A stretch of DNA of 50,499 bases from Treponema sp. Marseille-Q4130 (GTDB lineage Bacteria; Spirochaetota; Spirochaetia; Treponematales; Treponemataceae), in NCBI RefSeq assembly GCF_014334325.1, contig NZ_JACSET010000015.1, forward strand, positions 1 through 50,499, in the 5' to 3' direction. Made by a program: the position numbers and the translations under genes. Positions 40,553 to 50,499 of this stretch are shown piece by piece; position 1 is the first letter of the stretch, and each line of letters opens with the position of its first letter. The notes beneath the pieces are model-generated. The model worked only from the letters and a program-made list of their open reading frames with translations. It had not been told where the DNA came from and did no database searches.

Positions 40553-42289
40553 ATGAGTGAAATTATATTCGATACGGGATTAAACGAATCGGCATTTGCC
40601 AAAACCCGTCTTTCAAATTTACTTTCCGAATCGGGTATCGCAGCTTTCGCGGACAAAAATTTCGGATCCGATATGACCTTTTCGTTTTCCGAATGGAAAT
40701 TCGACGGCGTCAAAACGATCGGAGACGAAGACGATGCGCACGTACGCCTTTTCGGGCGGTTCGGCGAAGAAGAGGAAATGCTCTCTCTTGCGGAAATCTT
40801 TTTGAAAGCGAAAAGAGGCGGAGAGGCCGAGCGCTATGCGGCAGCGGCCGCTTCGTATGCGGCGGTATGCGTGATCGAAGAGGCGAAAAAAGAAAACGTA
40901 AAAATCGAAAACATCGGTGCGGGCGGCATCTATGTAAAGACTGCACCCTGTTTTGCAAAAAAACCTGCGCTCCTTTTTTTGCCCCAAGCGCTCTTCGATA
41001 AAGCGTGTGCGACCGGCAAATCCTATGCAAAACTCCAGGGCTTTTGGATAAGCAAAGCGCTTTCCGAAAGGCGCGGCTCCCTTTCTTTTACGCAGGCGGT
41101 TATCGCCTACCGCGCCCTTGCAAAGCGTATGCCTTACGACAAAAGCGATGAGAGCGCGCGGAGCACCGACGAATACGATAAAAATTATATGAAGCTCGAG
41201 CACGTCATAAACGGAGTCGATGCATCTCTTGCCGAAAGCGTCGATGCCGCGCTTGAACTTCCGGCACGTACCGTAGAAGCGGAAAGGAAAAATGCACGCG
41301 GATCACACGATGTACACGGCGCGGCGGAAACGTTGCATACGGCGGACGGGCAAAAAGAAAAACCCTTCCCGCTTCAAGCTTTTTATGCCGAACTCGGAAT
41401 CGATGACGGCACGCTGAAAGAAGTACCGCACCCGACCGCCCTTCCCCAAAGCGAATTCGACGCAAAAGTCGCAGCGTATTATAAAACGAAAAAAAGAAGC
41501 ATAAGTGCTCGCCGCGCGTTCAGACGCAACGCGGGAACGATCGCGGTCTGTTTTGCAGCTTCGGCCCTTATCGCATTTTTTGCTTTCAGCGCGGTGCGCA
41601 ATGCCCGACACCGCCCCTCCGCCGTCGGCCTTACGTCTTTTGAAGTCGCCGAAGCTTTTTACGAAGCGATACATACGCAAAACGTCGAACTCGTCGGCAC
41701 AATGTCTTCGGGCAAAGTGTCCAAGCGCTACGGCGATATCGTCGGCGGTATCTACGTCATAAATAAAACGAGGAGCGCCTACGATCCGAAAAACGGCATC
41801 GTCGCCCCGGAAACGTGGTTCGCCTCCCTTTCGGAGGACAATGCGGAGGCAAGGCGGGACGTATACGGCATTACTTCTTTTACGCTCGACGGCAGAAAAG
41901 CCTCACTTGAAGTCCGCGTGCCCGAACGGTGCGAAAAACGAATGCCGGTAAGAAGCGAAGGAGGCGCACCGATTGACGAGGGCGCACAAACGGCGCACAC
42001 GGCGGAATATTACACCGTACACACGGACGGCGAAACGGGCGATTTTATCGTAGAGCGCAATCGCGATACGGTAAGGCTGACGTATAAAAAGCACAGATGG
42101 GCTGTCACCGGTATCGAAGAAAAAGAGGAGAATGTGTCCGTCGACACCGCAGCGTTCAAATCCGACGCGATCTGCGCCCTGCAAAAATACGAAGGAGATG
42201 CCGCCCTTGCCTCAAGCGCGCTCAAAGAAAAGTACCCGTGGGTACCGGATCGCATCGTTGTTCAAAAAGCGGCGGAGCAAAATCAATAA
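40553..42289 (+). CDS. single-pass membrane protein of unknown function, hfl-linked
   Basis: I do not recognise a named family. Residues about 1-315 are cytosolic and include GAGGIYVKTAPCFAKKPALL and QALFDKACATGKSYAKLQGF. These faintly resemble segments of degenerate protein-kinase-like spirochaete proteins, but no catalytic motif is seen. A single transmembrane helix (AGTIAVCFAASALIAFFAFS) lies near residue 330, and about 230 residues follow outside (LTSFEVAEAFYEAIHTQNVE). It starts 18 nt after hflC with an AT-rich start region and no ribosome binding site, so it is likely in the hfl operon. Confidence 0.5.
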   Translation: MSEIIFDTGLNESAFAKTRLSNLLSESGIAAFADKNFGSDMTFSFSEWKFDGVKTIGDEDDAHVRLFGRFGEEEEMLSLAEIFLKAKRGGEAERYAAAAASYAAVCVIEEAKKENVKIENIGAGGIYVKTAPCFAKKPALLFLPQALFDKACATGKSYAKLQGFWISKALSERRGSLSFTQAVIAYRALAKRMPYDKSDESARSTDEYDKNYMKLEHVINGVDASLAESVDAALELPARTVEAERKNARGSHDVHGAAETLHTADGQKEKPFPLQAFYAELGIDDGTLKEVPHPTALPQSEFDAKVAAYYKTKKRSISARRAFRRNAGTIAVCFAASALIAFFAFSAVRNARHRPSAVGLTSFEVAEAFYEAIHTQNVELVGTMSSGKVSKRYGDIVGGIYVINKTRSAYDPKNGIVAPETWFASLSEDNAEARRDVYGITSFTLDGRKASLEVRVPERCEKRMPVRSEGGAPIDEGAQTAHTAEYYTVHTDGETGDFIVERNRDTVRLTYKKHRWAVTGIEEKEENVSVDTAAFKSDAICALQKYEGDAALASSALKEKYPWVPDRIVVQKAAEQNQ

Positions 42290-42542
42290 GGGCGAGCCGT
42301 GTTCGGATGACGTCCGATTTTACAAGGGCTTATATCCTGTAGCCTGCTTTCCTTATCGATACTTGTTCGGACGGCGCCGTTTTGCGATCCCGCCCTTCGC
42401 AATTCCGCTTCCGCTCCAGCCGCCTTTTCAGGTGGCCGCTCCGCGTTGCTACGGTCGGGCGTAGGCGCATCGTATATGCGGACGACATCGTGCGCCCTTA
42501 CAAAAATGATGCGCCTTTAAAGCCGCTTACTTATGACCGACG

Positions 42543-42943
42543 TCATTTTTTTCTGCTCTCTGACGCATGCGATATGCGCATCTTTCGACGTACCGATCGG
42601 GAGAGTTTTTCTATTTCCTCAACCGGCAGCTGAATTGCTTCCGCTATCTGTTTGTATGTATAATTATACACTTTTACGTAAATTTCAAACGGTACGGTTT
42701 TTTCATATAAGCGGCAAATGTATTCCAAAAATCGCAGTGGCATATTTTCATTTATCGATGACTGCTGTTCGACGAGGATAATGATCTTATCGTTCAACAA
42801 CATCGAAATGTCGTTATAGTGTCCCGTGTAAATCGTCTGTTCGAGAACAATCGGTTTGATCGCCGTCTCTTCGATCTTTAAGTTTGTGTTGTGGATTGCA
42901 TTGTAGAGCGATAGAAAATTTTCTTTCGCCTCATCGCATTTTT
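42543..42943 (-). pseudogene. remnant of an Rpn-family (PD-(D/E)XK nuclease/transposase-like) gene
   Basis: On the minus strand the frame reads EAKENFLSLYNAIHNTNLKI, then PIVLEQTIYTGHYNDISMLL and IILVEQQSSINENMPLRFLE. This is the N-terminal half of Rpn/YhgA-like proteins, abundant in treponemes. The start is lost: an in-frame TAA lies just upstream, near 42944. After YICRLYEKTVP the sequence jumps to a short C-terminal piece (YKQIAEAIQLPVEEIEKLSR), so most of the middle is deleted. The region 42290-42542 before it holds no gene I recognise. Confidence 0.7.
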
Positions 42944-43003
42944 ATCGGCGGGCGTTTTTTTGCGTTCGTCTCCGGCGCAGTCCGCGCGGATGTGCGTTTA
43001 TCC

Positions 43004-43144
43004 GGGGGCTGTCCAAAAACTTCAGTTTTTGAACAGCTTCCTTGATTTTATATGCGATGTTTAAAATTAAGTCCTTGCAATATAAAGACTTAATTTTAAA
43101 CTCGACGGGCTGTCGAAAAAGTAACCAACTTTTGAGACAGCCCC
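43004..43144. mobile_element. MITE-like element with terminal inverted repeats and 6-bp target duplication
   Basis: The left end GGGGCTGTCCAAAAACTT and the reverse complement of the right end, GGGGCTGTCTCAAAAGTT, match at about 15 of 18 positions. Both flanks carry the direct repeat TTATCC (42998-43003 and 43145-43150). Inside is the perfect inverted repeat TTTAAAATTAAGTC/GACTTAATTTTAAA (43060-43073, 43087-43100) and a local hairpin at the left end. There is no coding capacity, so it would need a transposase encoded elsewhere. Confidence 0.65.
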
Positions 43145-43151
43145 TTATCCA

Positions 43152-43180
43152 CGGCTCCGCGAGGAGCCGTTTTGTTTTTG
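43152..43180 (+). terminator. terminator-like hairpin beside the MITE
   Basis: CGGCTCC-GCGA-GGAGCCG (43152-43169) followed on the plus strand by TTTTGTTTTTG. It points toward the convergent BI-1 gene and would stop rightward transcription. Confidence 0.6.
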
Positions 43181-43184
43181 CGCT

Positions 43185-43883
43185 TTATCGTCTGCGGCCG
43201 AAGAGGCGCAGGAGGGCGAGGAAGATATTGATAAAATCGAGGTAGAGTTCGAGCGCGCCGATGATCGACGCTTTTTTGAACGTATCCGATCCGTCCGAAT
43301 ATTCGGCCGCCCTTAAAATCTTTTGCGAATCGTATGCGGTAAGTCCGACGAAGACGACGACGGTGATGAGCGAGATGAGCCACGAAAATCCCGACGAGCG
43401 CAAAAATAAATTGATGAGTGAAGCGATGATGATGCCCCACAGAGCCATGATGAGATAGCGTCCGAAAGAATTGAGATTCTGTTTCGTCACCGCGCCGTAG
43501 AAGCACATACCGCCGAACATTCCCGCAGCCGCAAGGAATGTTTGGCTTATCACCGTACCGGTGTAGTAGAGAAAGATCGATGAAAGTGTCAGCCCGTTCA
43601 GCGCCGAATAAACGATAAACGCGACCGATGCCGCAACGGGCGAGATTTTGCGGATGGATGCCGAAAGCCACCACACGAGCGCCACCTCTCCGATCGCGAC
43701 GACCCAAAAGCCGATACCGCTTCCGCCGAACAGGAGTTTCAGCAGCGCTTCATTTCCCGCGGTAATATATGCGCTTACCGCACTGATGACAAGCGCGAGC
43801 GCCATCCATCCGTACGTGCGCGTAAGGAATTTCCGTTTTTCGCTTTCCAGTGCACGTGTGCCGATCGAATCGTATTGTTCCAT
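43185..43883 (-). CDS. Bax inhibitor-1/YccA family membrane protein
   Basis: Seven hydrophobic segments are visible, for example WMALALVISAVSAYITAG, FWVVAIGEVALVWWLSA, VAFIVYSALNGLTLSSIFLY and LITVVVFVGLTAYDSQKIL. The conserved C-terminal DGSDTFKKASIIGALELYLD and FINIFLALLRLFGRR match the BI-1/YbhL/YccA family. In E. coli, YccA interacts with the FtsH-HflKC complex. The gene lies 0.9 kb from the end of the hfl-linked gene, on the opposite strand. A calcium-leak role is known for some relatives but is not proved here. Confidence 0.88.
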   Translation of the reverse strand: MEQYDSIGTRALESEKRKFLTRTYGWMALALVISAVSAYITAGNEALLKLLFGGSGIGFWVVAIGEVALVWWLSASIRKISPVAASVAFIVYSALNGLTLSSIFLYYTGTVISQTFLAAAGMFGGMCFYGAVTKQNLNSFGRYLIMALWGIIIASLINLFLRSSGFSWLISLITVVVFVGLTAYDSQKILRAAEYSDGSDTFKKASIIGALELYLDFINIFLALLRLFGRRR

Positions 43884-43964
43884 ATCCGTATACTCCTCTA
43901 TGCAACGTTGATTTTCCCCGACGGGAACCCGTTATAAATATAACAACCGAATTGTATCATAAGA

Positions 43965-43983
43965 TATAATTTTCTGCTATAAT
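43965..43983 (+). promoter_or_regulatory. tandem -10 elements upstream of the Mbeg1-like gene
   Basis: Two perfect TATAAT hexamers (43965-43970 and 43978-43983) on the plus strand. The second gives a short leader with a GCGAGGG ribosome binding site. No convincing -35 accompanies either. Confidence 0.45.
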
Positions 43984-44000
43984 CATATAAGCGAGGGTCT

Positions 44001-45137
44001 ATGGCAAATATTATCGATTACATTGCGTGGCGCGGCGACTTGCCGTTTTCCGTCGTTCCGTTCAACGATATCGATTCCCTCATTCTGTGCCAGATTTCGT
44101 ATCTCGATTTCGGCGGCATCGTAAGTGAAAGTTTTAAAAAATGCGTAAGGCTGAAGGATGCCGCCTCTCTCTTTCAAAACGCAAAAGATTTTTCGAGACG
44201 GCGCAAAGTCGGCGTGATGATCAATTCTCAAACGGTCGAGCTTTTGTTCGCAGCCGCTTCTTCAAAGCGTTTCGGAGACGTAAAAGCCTGCGGTTATACG
44301 ACGCGCTTCGATCTGCAAAAGGAAGAACAGTTTTCCGCGACGACTTTTTTGACCGGCGACAAGTATGCCTTTGTCGTGTTCCGCGGTACCGACGACACGA
44401 TAATCGGCTGGAAAGAAGATTTCAATATGGGCGTACTCGAAACGGTGCCTTCGCAAATCGACGCGCTTTTCTATTTGACCGAAGCGATGAAATCGATACG
44501 CGGCCGCTTCCGCACGGGCGGGCACTCGAAAGGCGGTAACCTTTCGATCTATGCCGCCGCAAACATCGACCCCAAATTCAAAAAACGCATCTCCTGTGTG
44601 TATAACAATGACGGGCCCGGCTTCCGCGAAGAGACCGTCGCCTCTCCCGGCTTCCGCTCGCTCGCTCCGAAAATCCGTTCGTTCTATCCGCAGCTTTCCA
44701 TCGTCGGTATGCTCTTTTCTCATGCGGGTTCCTATACCGTCGTCGAAAGCGAACAGGCCGGCATCAGACAGCATGATCCGTTTTCATGGCATTTGACGAA
44801 AGACGGTTTCGTTTCGCTTCCGGGTTTCGATGCGGCAAGCGAATGGTTCCACGATACGTTCAACGCGTGGTTCCGCGAGCTTTCCGATACCGAGCGTTCG
44901 CGTTTTGTCACAACGCTTTTTAAAGTGCTTGAGGCGACCGACGCCAAGACGAATTCCGAACTCGAAAAAAATTGGTGGCAAAACTCCGCAAAGATCGTCG
45001 GTGCATTTGCAAAGCTCGACGGTCCGTCGCGCGACAACATCATCAAAACGGTGCAGCTGCTTTTCCAAATCGGACACAGGCATTTGGCGCCGGCACGATT
45101 TTTGCCGCACGACGCTTCGAAGAAAAAAAAACGATAA
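44001..45137 (+). CDS. Mbeg1-like (DUF2974) lipase-fold protein
   Basis: The alpha/beta-hydrolase nucleophile elbow GGHSKGGNLSIYAAAN contains a GxSxG serine. Upstream is FLTGDKYAFVVFRGTDDTII (oxyanion region), and downstream are SCVYNNDGPGFREE and SYTVVESEQAGIRQHDPFSW, with a possible catalytic His in DPFSWHL. The family (DUF2974) occurs mostly in Firmicutes and spirochaetes and has few studied members. The N-terminus has no signal peptide, so it is probably cytosolic. Substrate unknown. Confidence 0.75.
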   Translation: MANIIDYIAWRGDLPFSVVPFNDIDSLILCQISYLDFGGIVSESFKKCVRLKDAASLFQNAKDFSRRRKVGVMINSQTVELLFAAASSKRFGDVKACGYTTRFDLQKEEQFSATTFLTGDKYAFVVFRGTDDTIIGWKEDFNMGVLETVPSQIDALFYLTEAMKSIRGRFRTGGHSKGGNLSIYAAANIDPKFKKRISCVYNNDGPGFREETVASPGFRSLAPKIRSFYPQLSIVGMLFSHAGSYTVVESEQAGIRQHDPFSWHLTKDGFVSLPGFDAASEWFHDTFNAWFRELSDTERSRFVTTLFKVLEATDAKTNSELEKNWWQNSAKIVGAFAKLDGPSRDNIIKTVQLLFQIGHRHLAPARFLPHDASKKKKR

Positions 45138-45206
45138 ATTTCCGGAGCGGATGAAACTGAAATTTCCGACGTAGACTATTTCATATTTAGGGAGTATATT
45201 TATTCT

Positions 45207-48296
<3,090 letters not shown>

Positions 48297-48389
48297 AGCT
48301 TGCCGTTCGCGCGGGTGCTTGAACGATACCCGCCGTCGGCGTGCGGCGCACGCGGTACTTGCGGAGTGCGATGTTTTGGAGGGAAACCT

Positions 48390-48410
48390 ATGAAAAGTAT
48401 AACTTTTTAG
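48390..48410 (+). pseudogene. aborted antitoxin-like start
   Basis: A GGAGGG site precedes ATG AAA AGT ATA ACT TTT TAG, only six codons long. The first five codons almost equal those of vapB at 48549 (MKNITL versus MKSITF). It could be the stub of a second, lost antitoxin gene or a short leader peptide. Confidence 0.35.
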
Positions 48411-48500
48411 GAAATTAAAAAGTATTTTCTTACAAATTAGAAAATAAACGAATAACCATTAATCTTAATTTAAAAATCTGTTTTTTTTATCTATTTTCTC

Positions 48501-48529
48501 TTGACTTTATCAATGTGCGCACTTACACT
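48501..48529 (+). promoter_or_regulatory. vapBC promoter with palindrome
   Basis: TTGACT (48501-48506), 17-nt spacer, TACACT (48524-48529). The spacer contains AATGTGCGCACTT, a palindrome around GTGCGCAC, a likely site for autorepression by the VapB-VapC complex. Confidence 0.65.
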
Positions 48530-48548
48530 GTGTTGATAAGGAGCGTTT

Positions 48549-48773
48549 ATGAAAAATATAACTCTATCAATTGATGAAACTGTTTTACAGGCAGGCCGAG
48601 AATACGCCAGGAATCATAATATCTCATTTAATTCTCTTGTAAGAAAACTTGTTGAGCAAACGGTTGTTACCAATAAAGATTACTGGCTTCATGATACTTT
48701 TTCACTTATGGATAAATTAAATGTAACATCAGGCAATGAGAAATGGACAAGGGAAGAATTATATCGTGTCTAA
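48549..48773 (+). CDS. vapB: VapB-type ribbon-helix-helix antitoxin
   Basis: Seventy-four residues. The N-terminus MKNITLSIDETVLQAGREYA followed by NISFNSLVRKLVEQ fits a ribbon-helix-helix DNA-binding domain. The C-terminal part (YWLHDTFSLMDKLNVTSG) would bind the toxin. It has an AAGGAG ribosome binding site, and its stop overlaps the toxin start. The base composition is much more AT-rich than lon, which points to horizontal acquisition. Confidence 0.8.
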   Translation: MKNITLSIDETVLQAGREYARNHNISFNSLVRKLVEQTVVTNKDYWLHDTFSLMDKLNVTSGNEKWTREELYRV

Positions 48774-49188
48774 AATATTTATTGATACCAATATACTTGT
48801 TTATACACTTAACTCAACAGATTCATATAAGCAGACTAAAGCTCGGAAAATAATGGAGAAAGTCGTAGATTTCCATCAGCCGGTAATATCAACACAAGTA
48901 CTTAAAGAATTCTATGTAGTTGCAACAACTAAATTGAAGGCGGATCGAATAATTGTCAAAAATATTATACACAATTTTTGTAATATTGAAATTGTTCAAA
49001 ATGATTTGGAACTGATAGAACAAGCAATAGATATCAGTGTAATTTCACAATTATCATTTTGGGATTCATTGATAATAGCTGCTGCAGAGAAAGCAAAATG
49101 TGAATTTATTATTTCCGAAGATTTAAATCCGGGACAGACATATCGTGGAGTAATGGTAATAAATCCATTTAAAGAAGATGTGTTCTAA
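48766..49188 (+). CDS. vapC: VapC-type PIN-domain toxin
   Basis: A PIN-domain ribonuclease of 140 residues with the acidic residues in the expected places: IFIDTNILVYTLN (Asp), STQVLKEFYVVA (Glu), SFWDSLIIAAAEKAKC (Asp) and FIISEDLNPGQ (Asp). VapC toxins cut tRNAs or rRNA when the antitoxin is lost. The start is a GTG at 48766 overlapping the vapB stop; an ATG at 48736 in the same frame would add ten residues inside vapB and is less likely. Confidence 0.85.
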   Translation: MSKIFIDTNILVYTLNSTDSYKQTKARKIMEKVVDFHQPVISTQVLKEFYVVATTKLKADRIIVKNIIHNFCNIEIVQNDLELIEQAIDISVISQLSFWDSLIIAAAEKAKCEFIISEDLNPGQTYRGVMVINPFKEDVF

Positions 49189-49248
49189 CCCTTGCTTCAA
49201 CGCTCACATTGCGGACAAGCCTGTTTGCGGCTTAAATACAAGTTATAC
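49183..49248 (+). other. attC-like site after vapC (tentative)
   Basis: TTCTAAC (49183-49189) holds the vapC stop codon. GTTATAC (49242-49248) follows 52 nt later, with partly complementary segments between (CCTTGCTTCAACGC and GCGGCTTAAATACAAG). The spacing (66 nt) and stop-in-core layout are those of integron cassettes, and T. denticola is known to have an integron. The core match is imperfect and no integrase is in the window. Confidence 0.25.
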
Positions 49249-49282
49249 GGACGCCCGCACCGGGGCGCGCCGGGAGGAAAAA

Positions 49283-50191
49283 ATGAAAAAAATAATTTTA
49301 CTATTGATTTTAATAATTTTGTTATTCGGAGGCGAAAAAAAAGGTAATATTTCAGCAGAGGAAGTAAATAAAACTCCATATTCGGAAACAAAAACAACAA
49401 ACAGGTTTGAATACTCATTGTCAACAAAAAGTTATTATTTAAAAGAGAATCCTAAATTTATGGGAAAAGCCATGAATTTTGCTTATCAGGAATATTCCGG
49501 TATTACAGCTCCCGTTATAATGTATCCGAAGTACGGATACATAAGAAAAAATGCCGGTGTTTCACCGAATTTTGTAAATATAACCTCAAAGCGGATTATG
49601 AAAGCAAAAATTTTTTTTAGAGGAACAGGACACTCCGAAGATAAAGATTTATCGGTATCATTTGATACTTTCGATTTTATATCAGGAAGTAACTGCACGG
49701 TTAAATTGCATGATTCTTTTCTTCAAGATAATCAGTACACAATCGATAAAATTATTTTCTATTACAATGATTTATCTGAGCAAACGGTCCAAGCCGATGA
49801 ATTATACTCTGAAAGAGCACTTGCTCCGCTGGATTTGACCGGTTCAGGTATTTTCTTTATCGATGATCCGAATACCGGCTCTTATAATTTTATTGTAAAA
49901 ACTTATTCTTCCGATTCGGAAAGTACCGGAAAGTATAAAATAACCGCTACCAAAGAAGACGGCAAAGAAGTAAATGTAGAAGGCGGTATTCCTTATCTCA
50001 TCGAGGGAGATATTTTCTTAACCGATTTGTGGAGTAAGATAGCAATCGAACAATTATGTAATTTGAAAAAATTGGAAATTGAGTTTATTTCTGCGGATGA
50101 TACGGTTTTAAGAGAAGAAGTTACCGATTCCGCTCAATTGGATAAAATTACTATGTGGGTATCGGCATTTAATTACTACGGATATAAATGA
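49283..50191 (+). CDS. exported protein of unknown function
   Basis: A very hydrophobic N-terminus (MKKIILLLILIILLFGGEKK) acts as signal or anchor. The remaining 280 residues are beta-rich (SGITAPVIMYPKYGYI, KAKIFFRGTGHSEDKDLSVS, KLEIEFISADDTVLREEV). I recognise no family. A GGGAGGAAAA ribosome binding site sets the start at 49283. It is as AT-rich as vapBC and belongs to the same acquired-looking block. Confidence 0.6.
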   Translation: MKKIILLLILIILLFGGEKKGNISAEEVNKTPYSETKTTNRFEYSLSTKSYYLKENPKFMGKAMNFAYQEYSGITAPVIMYPKYGYIRKNAGVSPNFVNITSKRIMKAKIFFRGTGHSEDKDLSVSFDTFDFISGSNCTVKLHDSFLQDNQYTIDKIIFYYNDLSEQTVQADELYSERALAPLDLTGSGIFFIDDPNTGSYNFIVKTYSSDSESTGKYKITATKEDGKEVNVEGGIPYLIEGDIFLTDLWSKIAIEQLCNLKKLEIEFISADDTVLREEVTDSAQLDKITMWVSAFNYYGYK

Positions 50192-50196
50192 TATTA

Positions 50197-50218
50197 TAAC
50201 CGTTAATGCATACGGTTA
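50197..50218. repeat. short inverted repeat after the exported-protein gene
   Basis: TAACCGT-N8-ACGGTTA (50197-50203 with 50212-50218). It has no T run, so its role as a terminator is doubtful. Confidence 0.4.
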
Positions 50219-50244
50219 CACACCGCACATAAGCAAAAGACTCT

Positions 50245-50427
50245 ATGACAATAAAAGAATTCGAAAATAAATATCGATATATGAGTGAACTCAACGCATT
50301 GGCAAAGTCATACTGTCGGTACGTTTTAAAGCAAGGGGCGAAGATTTTGCTAAAATTCTGCAATCAATCAACAGGGGCTGTCCAAGAAGTTATTGCCAAC
50401 AGCAGTAAGGACAGCCTTTTTTTGTGA
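50245..50427 (+). CDS. short ORF, probable gene fragment
   Basis: Sixty codons: MTIKEFENKYRYMSELNALA, then KSYCRYVLKQGAKILLKFCN. The first part faintly resembles SAP-like helix-extension-helix domains. The last 18 codons run through the terminator hairpin at 50376-50423, which suggests that the original gene was cut and this frame is a remnant. No ribosome binding site is seen. Confidence 0.3.
   Translation: MTIKEFENKYRYMSELNALAKSYCRYVLKQGAKILLKFCNQSTGAVQEVIANSSKDSLFL
50376..50423 (+). terminator. GGCTGTCC hairpin terminator
   Basis: GGCTGTCC (50376-50383) and GGACAGCC (50409-50416) form a perfect 8-bp stem followed by TTTTTTT. The left arm with its flank, GGGGCTGTCCAAGAAGTT, resembles the ends of the MITE-like element at 43004-43144, so the two may be related. 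Confidence 0.7.
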
Positions 50428-50499
50428 AAGGTTCGATTTTCGATTTTTTTGAACGTCGTTTTTTTGTTTTAAACGTTCATCATTCGGGCAAGCTGCTTA

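Noticed and set aside
42290-42542. Gene between the hfl-linked gene and the Rpn remnant
   Set aside because: Short open frames here have unusual composition, no start signals and no recognisable domain; probably debris of past rearrangement.
50197-50218. Second attC site after the exported-protein gene
   Set aside because: TTATAAC and GTTACAC are only about 20 nt apart, too short for an attC site; a simple hairpin explains it.

Overview
The window is chromosomal DNA of a spirochaete, almost certainly a Treponema with about 50% GC. The evidence is a flaA sheath-protein gene next to an amidase/GerMN pair, a fliF-G-H-I-J export/rotor cluster, an rpsT-HU-lnt block, a TGS-domain uridine kinase, a spirochaete-type SPASM protein, and many strong sigma-70-like promoters. 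I recall similar local gene orders in T. pallidum (amidase-GerMN-flaA; rpsT-HU-lnt; fliF to fliJ). The species cannot be fixed from sequence reading alone.

Layout. 1-308: 5' end of a 16S rRNA gene and its promoter, leaving the window to the left. 508-4001: rRNA pseudouridine synthase, citrate synthase and a RelA/SpoT-domain protein with TPRs. 4085-13579 (minus strand): flaA with its own promoter and terminator. Upstream of it lies a tightly overlapping run: spiro-SPASM protein, glycosyltransferase, a three-domain SpsF/SpsG/methyltransferase fusion, ATP-grasp enzyme, cell-wall amidase and GerMN protein. This run looks like a sugar-activation and transfer pathway tied to the envelope or flagellum. 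13759-26367: housekeeping genes (pyk, an RluA-family enzyme, a PtsN-like regulator, cdd, metQ, mnmA, miaA, rpoZ) mixed with exported proteins of unknown role. 26659-31616: bactofilin-lnt-HU operon, rpsT, two divergent tRNA genes, and a uridine-kinase-like gene that starts one base after tRNA-Val. 31693-37556: the fliF-G-H-I-J operon, preceded by a small unknown gene rather than by flgB-flgC-fliE. 38577-42289: hflK-hflC and a membrane protein. 42543-43150: a decayed Rpn-family gene and a 141-bp MITE-like element with a 6-bp target duplication. 43185-48296: a BI-1 family protein, an Mbeg1-like hydrolase and an enlarged Lon protease. 48390-50499: an AT-rich block with vapBC and unknown genes that looks acquired.

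Main points of interest. (1) Lon carries four perfectly spaced 15-residue repeats of the form LTQSEIDKLV between its ATPase and protease domains, plus a related motif at its N-terminus. The motif resembles the CheY-P-binding peptide of the flagellar switch protein FliM. Lon also has a histone-H1-like basic tail. (2) At least five genes have a -10 hexamer ending three to ten bases before the start codon and no ribosome binding site, which predicts leaderless or near-leaderless mRNAs. (3) The tRNA-Val/uridine-kinase transcript predicts an mRNA 5' end made by tRNA processing. (4) The SPASM/SpsF-SpsG-methyltransferase/ATP-grasp cluster may be an undescribed nonulosonate-like or other glycan pathway.
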